A stretch of 64,000 nt of DNA from Clytia hemisphaerica (Eukaryota > Cnidaria > Hydrozoa > Leptothecata > Clytiidae): positions 372,001 to 436,000 of the forward strand of contig CACVBU010000011.1 in assembly GCA_902728285.1 (NCBI GenBank). The letters run 5' to 3'. Below are positions 1 to 12,022 of this stretch, in pieces. A program made the translations under genes and the position numbers. Position 1 is the first letter of the stretch; every line of letters starts with the position of its first letter. The notes beneath the pieces were generated by a model that worked only from the letters and a program-made list of their open reading frames with translations, was not told where the DNA came from and did no database searches.

Positions 1-1
1 A

Positions 2-2098
2 GGAGCATGTCCTGCCTACGGCAAGTTGTGCAATAACTGTAAATCCAAAGGACATTTTTCCAAATGCTGCACTAAATCATCCAAGGGAAACCACGACTCC
101 AACAAATCCAAAGGTCCACGAAATAGAAAACCTCCACGTAAACAAATCCACCACGTAGAACCTCAACTCCCAGAACTCGCTACCGACTCTGAATCTGAAT
201 CTGAGGATGAATTTTACCTAGGATCGATTGAACTCTCCAACAACGATACTCCACCAGAAGTTGATGCTATCAAAGTAGAATCAACAGCCGAAATCGATCA
301 AATTTCCGACCCTACAGCCACAAAACACCCAGATTGGCTCATTGACCTCAACACAAATGGCACACCAATAACATTTAAAATCGATACCGGTGCCAGAGCT
401 AATGTCATTCCGATATCAACCTTCAAACGCCTTCGTAAACCTGCCAGACTTTTACCATCGAAGTATAAACTGACAGCGTATAATAAAACTGACATTTCTA
501 TAGCAGGTCAATGTATTCTTCGCATCAAACACCGTAATGGATCAACACCAACAATGTTTTTCGTTACCAAGGAAGATGCATCACCAATCCTCAGCTTAAA
601 AACGTCGTGTGATTTAGATTTAATTCAACGCATAGAAACTCTCAACACAGAATCCTCTGATCTTGTCAACGAGTACAATGACTGTTTTGGAGAACTTGGT
701 ACCCTCCAAGACAAGTACCACATTGTGACCGACCCAAATGTACCACCAGTAGTCGATGCCTGTCGAAATGTACCAATACCTCTGCGCGAAAAACTGAAGA
801 AAGAACTTCAACGCATGACTGATCTAAATGTTATAACTAAAGTGACTGAACCAACAGACTGGGTATCTTCGCTAGTAGTCGCCTACAAGCCTAGTGGAGC
901 GCTCAGAGTCTGTCTTGATCCTCTAAATCTCAATAAAGCCATCAAACGTCACCATCACAAACTACCCACTGCTGAAGAAATCCTATCTCAAATGTCCGGA
1001 GCCCGTTATTTCACAAAACTCGACGCATCAAATGCATATTGGCAAATCGAACTCGACGAAGAAAGCTCTAAACTCTTGACTTTTAATACACCTTTCGGTC
1101 GTTATCGTTATCTCCGCATGCCCTACGGTATCCACTCAGCAAGTGAAATTTGTCAAGCTCGCATCGCAAGCATTCTCTCTAACGTTGAAGGAGCTGTCAA
1201 CGCCCAAGACGACATCATCATCTGGGGAAACACCCTTGAACAACTCCGAGAACGTACCAAAGCCACTCTCGAAGAAATCCGTAAATCAGGACTTAAGTTA
1301 CGAAAGGACAAATGTCAATTCAACAAAACTCAGCTAACTTTCCTCGGACATCTCATTTCAGCTGACGGAACATCGCCTGATCCACGAAAAACCGAAGCGA
1401 TTCTCAACATGCCAGATCCAACAAACGTCAAAGAACTCCAACGCTTTCTCGGAATGATCACTTATCTCGGCAAATTCATTCCTCGTTTATCTGATGAAAC
1501 TTCACCTCTTCGCACTCTCCTCGAAAAAGACGTAATTTGGACTTTTGATGAACCCCAACGTAATGCCGTACAAAGACTGAAAGAACTTGTCACATCCAGT
1601 CCTGTTCTCCAGTACTACAATCCGAACATCCCGACCCGAGTCTCATCAGATGCATCAAAACTCGGTCTAGGAGCCGTCCTAGAACAACAACACGAAAACG
1701 AATGGCATCCAGTCGCATTCGCATCTCGCTCGTTATCGCCTGCCGAACAAAACTACTGTCCACTAGAAAGAGAGACACTCTCAATCGTATTTGCTTGTGA
1801 GAGATTTAGAGAATACATTTACGGACTAAATTTTGATGTATTCAATGACCACAAGCCACTGAAATCTATCTTTACCAAACCGTTATATCGAGCTCCAGCA
1901 AGAATCCAACGTTTTTCTACTCCGCCTGCAACAGTTCAAATTCACTCTTCATTACGAACAAGGCTCGAAAATGTTTGTATCCGACGCCTTAAGTCGCGCA
2001 GCCCTATCCGACACGACTTCAGAAATCCCTATCGAAGAACTCAATGCTTTCGTCGACTCAGTTATTCCAAACCTCCCGATGAGCGACAAGAGACTTGA
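2..2098 (+). pseudogene. Ty3-type retrotransposon gag-pol (zinc knuckle, protease, RT, RNase H part), frameshifted
   Basis: The reading frame is open to the left edge, so the 5' part of the element lies outside the window. In order it shows a gag CCHC zinc knuckle (CNNCKSKGHFSKCC), an aspartic protease core (IDTGARANV), reverse transcriptase (FTKLDASNAYWQIEL, then FGRYRYLRMPYGI and the catalytic AQDDIIIWG) and the start of RNase H (SSDASKLGLGAVLEQQ). The RT box reads A-Q-D-D where many relatives have Y-x-D-D. After RIQRF near 1910-1918 the frame loses similarity, and the expected continuation lies one base over and runs into the 1971-3386 frame. This is consistent with one extra T in a short T run. 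The element is thus probably dead or a diverged copy. The assignment to Ty3/metavirus type rests on domain order PR-RT-RH-INT. Confidence 0.9.
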
Positions 2099-3386
2099 CC
2101 AATTCCGAACCGAAACCGCCAATGATGAAACACTTCAACATATCAAACACTACATCAAATCAGGATGGCCCAAAATCAAAGATATCCATCCAGCTGCTAA
2201 ACCGTACTTCAACATCCGAGACGAACTTAGCATCAACTCCGATCTCATCCTGAAAGGACAACGCATCATTGTTCCTCGATCCATGCAGAGAGAAATTCTT
2301 CAACTCCTCCACATTGGACATCCCGGTATCGTTAAAGTCAAAGCTCGTGCCCGCACCACCGTCTACTGGCCAGGTATCAACAGTCAACTCGAAAACCTCT
2401 CCCAAACATGTCAACAGTGCCAAGAGTACCAAAACCGTCAACGTCCGGAAGCACCACTTCAACACGACATTCCAGAAACGCCATGGACCAAAGTTGGAAC
2501 CGACCTCTTCCATCTTTTTCAGAAAACATTTCTGCTAATTGTTGACTACACCTCCAAGTTCTTCGATATCAGTGAACTACCTGATGCAGAAAGTCCAACC
2601 GTCGTTGCCCATAGCAAAGCCATTTTCTCACGTTATGGCATTCCCAAAGAAATTGTCTCCGACAACGGACCTGAATATTCAGCCAAAGCTTACAACGACT
2701 TCTGTGACAAATGGGACATCAATCACAACACAAGCAGTCCGGAATACCCAAAATCCAATGGTCTTGCAGAACGTACTGTACAAACCGTCAAACGGAGTCT
2801 CAAAAAAGCACACAAAGCGGGAGAAGATCTCAACCTTTCTCTTCTCGCCCTACGTACCACTCCATCTAACATTGGTGAACCATCTCCAGCCGATCGCATG
2901 TTCAACAGATCACCAAGAACGCTCCTACCCACCATCACCAGCAAAGCTCCAAAAGCAAAACGTCAACACAAGCCTCAGACCATCAAACCGAACACAACTC
3001 AACATGTCAAACCAGAGCTTTGCCCAGGAGACACCGTCCGCATCCATGATGGCAAAAGCTGGTCACGCACAGGAACCATCGTCAGCAAAGCCAACCAACC
3101 TCGATCTTACCACATCAAAATGTCAAATGGTCGTACACTCCGTCGCAACCGTCAACACATCCTAAAGACTAAATCTGTCATTCCATCCCAACATGACAGT
3201 GATGACGACAGTAGCCTCGTCGACCCAGACCCTGTCGAACAACCACCTAACATCGACAATGATGGCTACGATTCCGACGCTACCATCCCATTCATGGAAG
3301 ATGAAGACGAACCACCACAACCCAGAAGTACATCAGGACGTACGCTTAAAGCTCCCAAACACCTAAGGGACTACGTCACAAAATGA
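1971..3386 (+). pseudogene. Ty3-type retrotransposon RNase H end and integrase
   Basis: This is the continuation of the same pol gene in the frame one base away from the upstream part. It begins with the end of RNase H (MFVSDALSRAAL), then the integrase HHCC zinc-binding region (HIGHPG, CQQCQ), the DDE core (GTDLFHL for the first D, SDNGPEY for the second, and the Glu in NGLAERTVQTVKRSLKKA), and a basic Ser/Pro-rich C-terminal tail ending at HLRDYVTK. All three acidic catalytic residues are present. The integrase stretch itself has no stop codon, so the frameshift upstream is the only visible lesion. Integrase would insert the DNA copy into the genome if pol were expressed whole. Confidence 0.9.
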
Positions 3387-3463
3387 ACTGTCATTTACTT
3401 CTGTCTATTTTACTTCAGTCACCAAGCTCGGTGATGAAGGAACTTTTAAGCTTGAAAGGGGGA

Positions 3464-3692
3464 TGTTATATGTTATGATAGACTAGCTATCTAACTCTCC
3501 TAAGCTCTAAGAGCCAGCTTCCTAGCTGGTCCCGTTTCTACCTGCACATAACCATCTTAGTGTATATCTACTTCCCTGTACATAGCTATAGGATTATCTA
3601 GTTTTTCTCATTCAAGATGGCGACCTAAAGCTGAACAGCTCATTACAGTCTCTATTCTATCTGTCTCAATCCTCTTGTATAAGATCATAACA
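3464..3692 (+). repeat. 3' LTR of the Ty3-type element
   Basis: The 229-bp block begins TGTTAT and ends ATAACA, giving the short inverted TG..CA termini of an LTR. It directly follows a purine-rich tract (cttgaaaggggga, 3451-3463) that fits the polypurine primer, and lies 78 bp after the integrase stop codon. The next bases (ataag) are a candidate target-site duplication, but the matching 5' side is outside the window. Confidence 0.8.
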
Positions 3693-3735
3693 ATAAGTAC
3701 CTAAAAGGTATAGGTTTTATGACCTTAAATTCATT

Positions 3736-3825
3736 TGTGTACCGTAACTTGGTCTAATGTCGACATCCCTCCTCTAATTTCAACACCCTTTTTATCAGCT
3801 GAAATTGATAAAAAGGTTGAAACTG
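3736..3825. repeat. MITE-end fragment plus hairpin
   Basis: accgtaacttggtctaatgt is shared with the ends of the MITE at 15571-15760 and, inverted, with 14796-14821. It is followed by a hairpin at about 3778-3822 with arms that read tttcaac...cctttttatca and tgataaaaagg...ttgaaa. It looks like a truncated copy of the CCGTAACTT MITE family. Confidence 0.55.
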
Positions 3826-3941
3826 TTTTTCTTTGCTTATTGCGATAATTAAAATTCTTGAAATTAGGTATTTTAGGAAAGTACCTATATTAGAGATTGT
3901 AAAAAAGTGAATCATACAATATTAAATTAAGTTTGGTGGTT

Positions 3942-4389
3942 AAGGCCGTTCGTAAAAAATTGTTTTGTTCCCGTCGCCCGACCGACTGTGATTTCTACTG
4001 AAAAATTAGAGTCGGAGAGTCGGAAACCATTTTTCCTGACAGCTGAAACTCCACCATCACCCTCCATGTTTTCTTTTTTGAGAGAAAGAGCAAACACTAA
4101 TCTCGCCCAAAAAAACGATTCGAAACCCGTTAATTTCTGTTTTTTCCCGATTTTCAAGTCCGATTTTTCATTGCATATGGAAGTATCAAAACAAACCAGC
4201 AGAGCTTTTGTGAAGTGAAAAAGGGCTTAGGGCAACCAAACGTTCGTTTACAACCCTTTTCTAAGGAAAATTCCACCCTCTTGGACTGATTTGTTCAAAC
4301 AGAAAATATTTTTCGCCCGACCCGACCGACCAACCCACTTTTTGATGGTTGGAATGACGGGAACCAAGGAATTTTTTACGAACAGCCTA
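3942..4389. mobile_element. MITE-like inverted-repeat element
   Basis: The outer ends are inverted copies: ggccgttcgtaaaaaatt at 3943 and its near-complement aattttttacgaacagcc at about 4370-4387, followed inward on each side by gttcccgtc and by runs of the motif cgaccgac. No transposase reading frame is present, so it is non-autonomous. Related cggtcgg-rich sequence lies near 6310 and 48800-49080. Confidence 0.6.
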
Positions 4390-4439
4390 AGAGAGCCCGA
4401 AACCCATCTTTGTAAGATTTAAAGGGGAATGTGGTTTTA

Positions 4440-4800
4440 AGGATCCGAATCCTGGTGTCTCAATGTCAAACGAAGTAAACGACTTGATGGAGTTTATACT
4501 AAAATGCTAAGGCGTCGTATATACAATATTTCTTGGCAACAACATGCTACGATCCAACAAATTTACCGCAATCTTCCCCGTATCACATCGGTTGTACCCC
4601 AACGGCGACTCAAACTTGCAGGTCATGTCTCAAGACATAACGAACCAGCCGAAAAATTGATAACATGGCTTCCAGATGCCCCAAGACATGTCGGATGCCC
4701 CAAGACATGTCGGTCGCCCCGTCACCCTCAAATTGATTTTTGAAGAGGAAACTGGTCCTGCCAGTAAAGATTTGCTAACAGTCATGTCAGATCATCAAAA
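4440..4800 (+). pseudogene. LINE reverse transcriptase, C-terminal remnant
   Basis: The translation near 4504-4743 contains MLRRRIYNISWQQHATIQQI, then LPRITSVVPQRRLKLAGHV. This is the pattern found just after the polymerase in many APE-type LINE proteins (M-L-R-R ... I-S-W ... L-P-R-I-S-S-V ... R-R-L-x-x-A-G-H). The frame is broken after about 80 codons by a short local duplication of the sequence gccccaagacatgtcgg. It is a dead 3' fragment. The rest of 4800-5858 shows no gene, only the short dispersed repeat near 5640. Confidence 0.7.
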
Positions 4801-5642
4801 GTGGAAAAAAGACTTTGTCGATGCTTCACCTCACGGATGAATCAAGGCAAGGCAAGGCAAGGTTTTAAGGGGTATCTACTGGCAGATAGACTATTTAAAT
4901 ATTTGTCATAGCGCCCTAGAGAAAGGAAACACTGAATAAAACCCACAGTATGGCCTGAACATACCCTAAACATTTTCGTGTCATGTTCAGGACAAAATAA
5001 CAAAACATTCTTTTTGATGTTCAGGTCAATTTTGAGCCAGAAAGTTTCCGATTTTCGCCCATGAAAACCTAGCCCAAATACACCCAACCTTTCCGACCTA
5101 GTTCCGATCGTGTTCAGGAGTTTTTCAAGTTCAAAATTATCGTTTGGGTCATACCGTTGGTCGTCAAAAGGAACACCACCCACTTTTTTTAATGTCAATA
5201 TTAATGATTCAATAAAACAACTTTAAATTAGAGACAAAATACAAAACTTTGCTTTCTGCTATATGTCAATCAAATAGATGCTCACATTTATCACATAATG
5301 ACAGCGGTTGGTGGAAGATTGGTTGATAGGTAATCAGATATAAATTAAAAATAGTCATTTCCTGTTCTTCTTTTCTGTTCAGACCAAAATCTACCAAAAT
5401 CAAAATTTTCCCACTTTCGAAATCGAAAGTTGCTGATCCAGCAACTTTTTTATTTTTGTAAGATTTACAGACTTGCAGAAAGTTGTAAACTTAAGTAGTG
5501 CCTGAACTGTTTGTTAGACAAATTCCGGTCTGTAATTTAGTGTGGTCATCAAAATCCAAACAAATATGGTAGATATTTTCGTTCGAAAGCCGTGGCGAGT
5601 GTTGTTTTCAAAAGTTCAGGAAAGCGGTTGGTAGATCATTAA

Positions 5643-5692
5643 GCAGACCTATACTACCAGCGGTTTTGTAGAGGTCTGCGATTCAGACTAGA
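5643..5692. repeat. dispersed repeat, copy 1
   Basis: About 50 bp around gaggtctgcgattcagacta matches, in inverted orientation, 50759-50812 in the large gene. Two copies 45 kb apart mark a dispersed repeat of unknown class. Confidence 0.55.
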
Positions 5693-5858
5693 TCAAAAGT
5701 GAACAGTCAGCAGTCATGGTTTTCAGTTTTGTCTATCAGTCATGTGGTTAATGATCAGTGGGACAAGGTAAACTTTGCCTTTAATTCTGAGCAATGTGAG
5801 TAGTTATTTTCCTTTTGTGGCAGTAATTTTTTAAGAGTCAAGTAAACGATATAGCGCA

Positions 5859-6051
5859 TAGACCTTTTTTTAAAGAGGCAGCCATGAACAGCCATGTTGA
5901 ATAATTATGTACTCCAGCATAAAAAACAATGATACAGCCATGCATAATTACTGTATCATGCATATTTTAAAAATTATGCATGGCTGTATCATTGTTTTTA
6001 TGCTGGAGTACATAATTATTCAACATGGCTGCCTCTTTAAAAAAAGGTCTA
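5859..6051. mobile_element. Near-perfect long palindrome (MITE)
   Basis: The left arm starts tagacctttttttaaagagg and the right arm ends with its complement, cctctttaaaaaaaggtcta. The arms are about 80-90 bp and nearly identical over their full length (including ataattatgtactccagcat and its complement), apart from about 10 extra bases in the left arm (a repeated acagccatg). The centre is around tactgtatcatgcatatttt. It encodes nothing. The TA at each tip suggests insertion at TA, as for mariner-like families. Confidence 0.8.
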
Positions 6052-6682
6052 TTCGCATCATTAATCTTTGATACGCATTTTGGCGGGACACTAGTGTGAT
6101 TATTAACTGAAGGTTAGAGGAATGTAAACATTGTCAATTTTTTTCTTTCCTTTAAAGAGATATTTATATATTTGAACAAGATATCAATGATAGTTTCATG
6201 GATCTCTCCTGAAAATTTCACAAAAATTCATCTAGAGGAAAAGAAGTTATGATTAGGCGGCAACCTAAAATATATGTTCTGTTTGCGTCCTAAAACATCT
6301 TCAAATCCAGTTGGTCGGTCGGTCGGTAGTAAATTTTGTCGGGTTTTTTAAATCTAGTAAATCCCAAACAGTATAGACCTAACTCTTCATACAAAAATTA
6401 CGGGAAACGCATATTTGGACTGGAAAAAACTCTTGTATATTGATCATTCCGACATTTTAAATTTTCCGGGGGTTTTGTTGTTTGGAATTGCTTAGGTAAT
6501 GGTTGCTAGTAACGGCTTGTCACTGTGCCGGGTGCATACTCGGCGCCTTGGGCCCCGCAGGGTTGCTAGTAACGGCTCGAATTTCAGTCAGGTTAAAAAG
6601 GGGGCAATTTTACTCATATTATAGTAACATTACCCCCGTCTTTTTTGTCATTCTATAAGTATTTCCAAATTTTGTGTTCTGC

Positions 6683-6768
6683 TGTGCGAGTGTGGCTCAA
6701 CGGATAGCGCGCTGGGTTTCTGATCAGAAACTCTTTCATTTGGTGGGTTCGAACCCCGATCGGGTCAA
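6683..6768 (+). other. tRNA-like pol III promoter (SINE head or tRNA pseudogene)
   Basis: tggctcaacggatagcgcg matches an A box in a D-arm context, and gggttcgaacccc is a perfect B box with T-arm stem about 50 bases on. The flanking 7-bp stretches do not pair as an acceptor stem, and the anticodon region is a palindrome (tttctgatcagaaa) and not a normal 7-base loop. I read it as tRNA-derived and not a working tRNA gene. Confidence 0.55.
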
Positions 6769-6895
6769 TATTTCAAGGTAAGTTAAAACACTTTAGAATA
6801 GTCAGAAAACATAATAAGTCAGAAAGAAGCCTCAGAGAAGATAGGCAGGAAATAAAAAGTCGATGTCGGAATGAGCAGTAGACAAGAGTTTTTTT

Positions 6896-6939
6896 GTACC
6901 CTATGCTGCACTCAAGCACTTGAGTGCAGCATAGGGTAC
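6896..6939. repeat. Perfect 44-bp palindrome
   Basis: Arms of 21 bp (gtaccctatgctgcactcaag and its exact complement) are separated by only CA. A decayed relative (gtacccaaagctgcaggcaa) sits at 14890 in the second copy of the surrounding repeat. Confidence 0.8.
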
Positions 6940-7810
6940 AATCAGTTTTTTGAATTTTGCAAAAAAACGCCACATAGAAGATCTTTCAAATTCAGTATGT
7001 GAATAGAGCAGTAAAAAATACAACTTTTCTATTTTTCCTTTTTTTTGCAAAAGTTCTAGGAATGAAAATAAAGGGATAATGATAATTGAATACTATCCAT
7101 TGATGATCCGCGGCACTATCGTAACGCTAGAATCGCTTCGCGTAGTCTTCGCTTGAGAAAATGATTGACAGATCAAAGTTTTTCATCCCCGCAGTACACG
7201 CCGCGCGGGCGCTCGGGCGCTCTGCTTGCGTTCTCGGCTCAATCCTCGGACCGCGCTAAAATGGTAGACTGAGCTGTGATAGATCATTTCGATGGAAGTT
7301 GTTGGAATGTTTACAAGGCTCTTCACAGAATATTGTTTGTTTTATTGTCAATGATGACAGTGCCGTTATAAATTTTGTTAGATCTGACAAATTGATGTTT
7401 GTAAGTGCACTTTATAGTTTTGATTCCCATTGAAGAATCATATTCTGGTTTTCATGTTATTAGATGCTGTTTTAGAGCTTTAGAGCTACACTGCCAAAGA
7501 AAATCAAGTCGGCAATCAACAAAATCATTTGCCGCCATATTTGATTTGCCAAATAAAAAAATGCCAGATAAAAAAATTCACTCCATTAAGAATTAGTGAA
7601 TAAGGCACAGCCACCATTGTTTTTTCAGGTAAAAAATGAAAAAACAATGAAGAAGAAGACGAACAACTAGAAAAACGGTAACCAACCCGTACCGATGATG
7701 TAACCTCACGTGACTTGATGCGAATGAGTATCTTTTAACTGTCTGGGAATGAGGAGCTGACCGAACACATTCCTATATACTGGTCGAAAATCTTTCATCT
7801 TCTTTGAACC

Positions 7811-10800
7811 ATGCCAAGAAACTTCTTCACTTGGAAAATCGGCACAATCAATATTCGAACTGGTAACTCTGACGAAAAACTTGAAAAAGTAGTAGAGGAA
7901 ATTGACAAAGCAGGACTTATAATATGTGGTGTACAAGAAGTCCGACGATTAAACAAAGGATCTGCCACCATCGCTGTAAACAATCCCAACAATAAATATG
8001 AAATATATTGGTGTGGTAACACGTTGAAAAAGCACCATGGTGTTGGTATTGTTGTGAAAGTTGCTCCGAACATTGACATTCTTGAGATCTATCAGGTTAA
8101 TTCTAGAATTATTGTTATTGATGTTATCGTATCGGGCTGCTCTCTGAGAGTTATAAACTGTTATGCCCCGACAGAAGAGAGTGCTATAACTACCAAAAAC
8201 CTGTTCTATAGAACTCTCAAAAAGCAAATCATTACCACAAATGCAAATCAAAAAGTGATATGTCTTGGGGATTTCAATGCTACTACCTCGGCATCACTCT
8301 ACAGTTCATCCTTGAGAGAGAACAGTGTAGTCGAAGACTTGGTCATCAACGATAACGGCGAACGTTTCCATGATCTCTTCCAATCGTACAAACTTTCAGT
8401 CTTGAATACATGGTTCAATCATAACTCTGTCGTAGATATACTTGGCACTCGCCAGATGGGAACACCAGAAAGGTATATGATTTTATTCTCTGTTGTAGCT
8501 GGTTGAGACAGTATTGTATGAATTGTCGAGTATACAACTCATATGACTTTGATAGTGACCATCGTTTGGTGATCGCAAAATTATCTACTCCATGCACCAA
8601 AATGTCACGCTATAAAAAACATCGAATGAAATCACCAAAGAAACGTTTTGACTTCAAATCCCTGAATCGAGCAGAGACAGAACAAAACTTTAAAAGGAAT
8701 CTCTCCATCAAGCTTGAGTATATTCAGCCAGAAATGCAATCGAATACTCAACTCAACGAACACTTTATTACTTCTATTCAAGAAGCTGCAGACGAAACGA
8801 TTCCGAAAATAGTTGCCCGAAAACTACACCAGCCGTGGCATGAGGATGTAAAACTTAAGGAACTATATCAACAGAAAGAACTATTGGTAATGAGAAATGC
8901 CTGTCCGAAAAAAGTGAAAGCCGTTCGTAAGAAAATCAGAACTAGAGCTCGACAACTACGAAATCAATTTTATAGAGATGAAGCCGAGAAAATAAACCAA
9001 TTGTCCATTAACAGAGAACTTGATAAATTATTTGCCCGTGCCAAAAAGCAAGAAACCACCTTAAAACCAGTCATTGGATCATGTCCTCCGGACAAACTTT
9101 TGAACCATTTTAAAACACATTTTAACCCAGAAGACCCTTCTACAACCCAAACACCTGAGGAATTTCTGAATCTTCCAATTTTCGTCAATGCTCTACAGAA
9201 TATCTCATTGAATTCTGAATTAAATGATGCACCCCCAACCGTTGAAGAAATACAGAAACACTTACAAAAACTTAAAAATAATAAGGCATCTAACGACATT
9301 GAACCGGAGCTCTTGAAAAGATGTACCGAACCAATCATGCTTCAGGTGATACAGAGAATGATGTTCAACCTGTGGGATAATCTCGACATCCCTGGTGTGT
9401 GGGGAAACTCTAGACTTAAGACATTGTGGAAAGGGAAAGGTTCAAAGAAAGACCCAACAAAATACCGCGGAATTAGTATAGGATCAACCGTCTGCAAATT
9501 AGCCATTAATATGATTCTTGAACGACTCAGACCCTGGTACGAGAATCAGTTATCGGATGAGCAAAATGGCTTTAGAAAGGACCGTGGAACAACAGACGGT
9601 ATCTACACAGTCAAACGAGTTCACCAAATTTCAAACAAAAAGTCTGAACCTACATTTCTTCTATTTGTTGATCTAAGTGCAGCTTTCGACCACATACCAC
9701 GAAGCTGGCTCTTTGAAAGTATAAAACTGCGCTTCCCTGATAGATCCATCCCTCGAACTTTCGAAATTCTTCAAACCTTGTACGAAAATACCACCCTCAC
9801 CTACGACGATGCTATGATATCCTTCAAAACGACTTCCGGTGTGCGTCAAGGGGGACCCGAAAGTCCCTTTTTGTTCAATTTATATCTAGACTTCGTTATG
9901 AGAGTATTTATCGAAAAATGTAAAGATGATAACCGAATCAAGTACTTCAAACACAAAATATCGAGTTAACCCACAAGCACACTCTCGTGCAGAAAGATTC
10001 GAGATGAGAGCAAGTGGTATAAGAACTTGGGGAGAAGCGACTCTCTCTTGGTGTGGATATGCTGATGACATCGTCCTCTTTCTACTTTCACTCGAGGGTA
10101 TCAGTGCTGCAACAGAGCTTTTGGATTTAACTTTCACTGCCTTTGGTTTTGACAATCAATGTCTCGAAAACCGAAACAATGACCATCAATCAAGAACAAC
10201 ATCTCGATTCTATCATATCTCTTCGTGAAGAGCAACTCAAAAATGTCAAAGAATTCAAATATCTTGGTGCTGTCCTTAATCACCTTCAACCAAACACAGG
10301 GGAAGCAGAACTCAATCAACGAATTCAACTTGCAATTGTAAAATTCGCCCAAATGTCTAACCTGCTACAAAACTTCCAAATCAACCTACGTGTTCGTATC
10401 TTCTTCCTCAACAGTTTCGTCAGGAGCCGGTTAACGTATTCATGTCAGAACTGGAACTTAACGTCTCTCCAGTACGATCGCCTCGATGTCACCTATAGAA
10501 TGTTTTTGAGGAGAATGGTCAGAGGTGGATTTCGTTATGTAGATGAGGTCAATAATGATTTTCGATACGTCATTAGCAACAACCAGCTTCACACTATATG
10601 TGGTACCTCAGATGTTAATGTTTTTATCAAACAACAGCAACGAAACTACGCAGCTCATGTTGTGAGAATGCCTTCTGGTCGCTTGAGTAAATTGTTAATG
10701 TTTAACGATGATAAAAATTGCAAACGTGGTAGAATTTCTTTGACTTTACTCGATCAAGTAATTAAAAATGAGAATTGTTCGATTGAAAAGTTTTGTGGAC

Positions 10801-10829
10801 TGGCTATTGCAAAGAAAAATGCAAGATAG
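7811..10829 (+). pseudogene. APE-type LINE retrotransposon ORF2, broken by frameshifts
   Basis: From the start at 7811 the protein opens with an AP-endonuclease domain (IGTINIRTGN, ICGVQEVRR, INCYAPTEES, LGDFNATT) that continues in another frame with SDHRLVIAKL. It is followed by a basic linker and reverse transcriptase (LKNNKASNDIEPELLKR, YRGISIGSTVCKLAINMILE, DEQNGFRKDRGTTDGI, FVDLSAAFDHIP, VRQGGPESPFLFNLYLDFVM, then YADDIVLF near 10060). The C-terminal part (KEFKYLGAVLN, SFVRSRLTYSCQNWNL, RRNYAAHVVRM-like text) ends at 10829. Frame changes near 8427, 9950-9965 and 10140 break the ORF, so it cannot make a full polymerase. The short hairpin agagtctttttaaaaggctct lies just past the stop codon in the 3' tail. 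Clade is not certain. Confidence 0.88.
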
Positions 10830-12022
10830 ACAGAGAGTCTTTTTAAAAGGCTCTCGGTCCTTATTTTCTAGGAATAGGAAATAGTAAAATTTTTATATAT
10901 TATTATATAAATTAAATGTGCGCGCGCATGTGTGAACCTTAAAAGCGGACCTTATTTTCGGCTTTCGGGGGTATTGGCCCTACCGCGTTGCCAAATTTTG
11001 ACTTGAAAATTTCAATAAGGGTATATGAAAAAACTCAAACGGGACTCAATGTGGGTTAAGTAAACAAAAACTCGTAGGGAATGATGATTCAAAGAAGTGC
11101 TTAGCTATCATAAACTTTTTCCGACTTGTCCGACTCAGGATTTATGTTTTGAAGGTGAGACGGTGGTGAGTTTTTAGGTTGCCGCCTTATAAAGGAGTTG
11201 AGTTCTTTACCAGACGGTACTAATCGAATGCTCCGAACGTTCGATTGTAATCGATAATAATCGAACGTAATCCAACGTCATCAAATGATGACTTATCGAT
11301 TACGCCAAAATTTTGAAATAATCAGTACTCACCAGCCTCAGAATATCTGCATCTTCTACAATTACCGTTCGATGAATGTTCGATGACCATTCGATTACTC
11401 TTCGATTAATTCGATTACTCTTCGATTGATTCAATTACTATCGGTTTGTAAGATTTATTAGATTACTTCGATTACCATTCGATTACTATGACTAGTCATT
11501 GTAGGCTTCGATCTCTTTATTCTCTCGTTTATTTCAACAGCAGTTGTGTGCCTGCTCTGGGAACGGATTATTCCCCGCACACCCGTGCTCTGCTCTGCGA
11601 ATGTGGCGATCTGATCTGGTTGACCGCGTTAATTTTGCATTGAAAGGAGGAAGGCGTAGAAATTACACAGAAGTTATAAACAGAAAATTGACAAAGTATA
11701 AAGATTTCCTGAGAATCAACCCGTGCACCTCTCCACGTTCTCTAGTGAAGCACCTTTGCGACGTGACTGATGTTCTGAGCGACGACTTGAACCTGATGAT
11801 AGTTTTGATCCTAGAGTTTTTCAACTTGATTCTTTCATTTTTCTTGGGCTTTTCACTATAACTTGAGTCAATCTTTGTCTGTTTTAGGGCTATGATATGA
11901 TTTCAACTCCTTTTTAATTCGATACTAACGCAACAGCTATTTTTGGGTTCTTACCAGTATTTTGTATCTCTTCTACACGAAATGAGGTTTTAATATTTTT
12001 TTCTGTTTTAGGTAACTCGGTA

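Larger units (their letters stand above)
6375..7490. repeat. Dispersed repeat, copy 1
   Basis: Blocks near 6375-6420 (taactcttcata, then acgggaaacgcatatttgga) and 7345-7485 (gttagatctgacaaattgat through gatgctgttttagagcttta) recur in the same order at 14843-14890 and 15403-15535. The two copies therefore belong to one long, decayed family. This copy holds a tRNA-like box and a perfect 44-bp palindrome, described separately. No supported coding region was seen. Confidence 0.6.

Noticed and set aside
4842-5198. Minus-strand frame of 118 codons
   Set aside because: No recognisable domain, no splice partner and no conservation clue; it lies in repeat-rich DNA. I cannot exclude a decayed gene.
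6683-6768. Functional tRNA gene
   Set aside because: A and B boxes are good but no acceptor stem pairs and the anticodon arm is abnormal.
11544-11861. 105-codon frame inside the inverted-repeat element
   Set aside because: Considered as a transposase fragment, but no catalytic or zinc motif could be identified.
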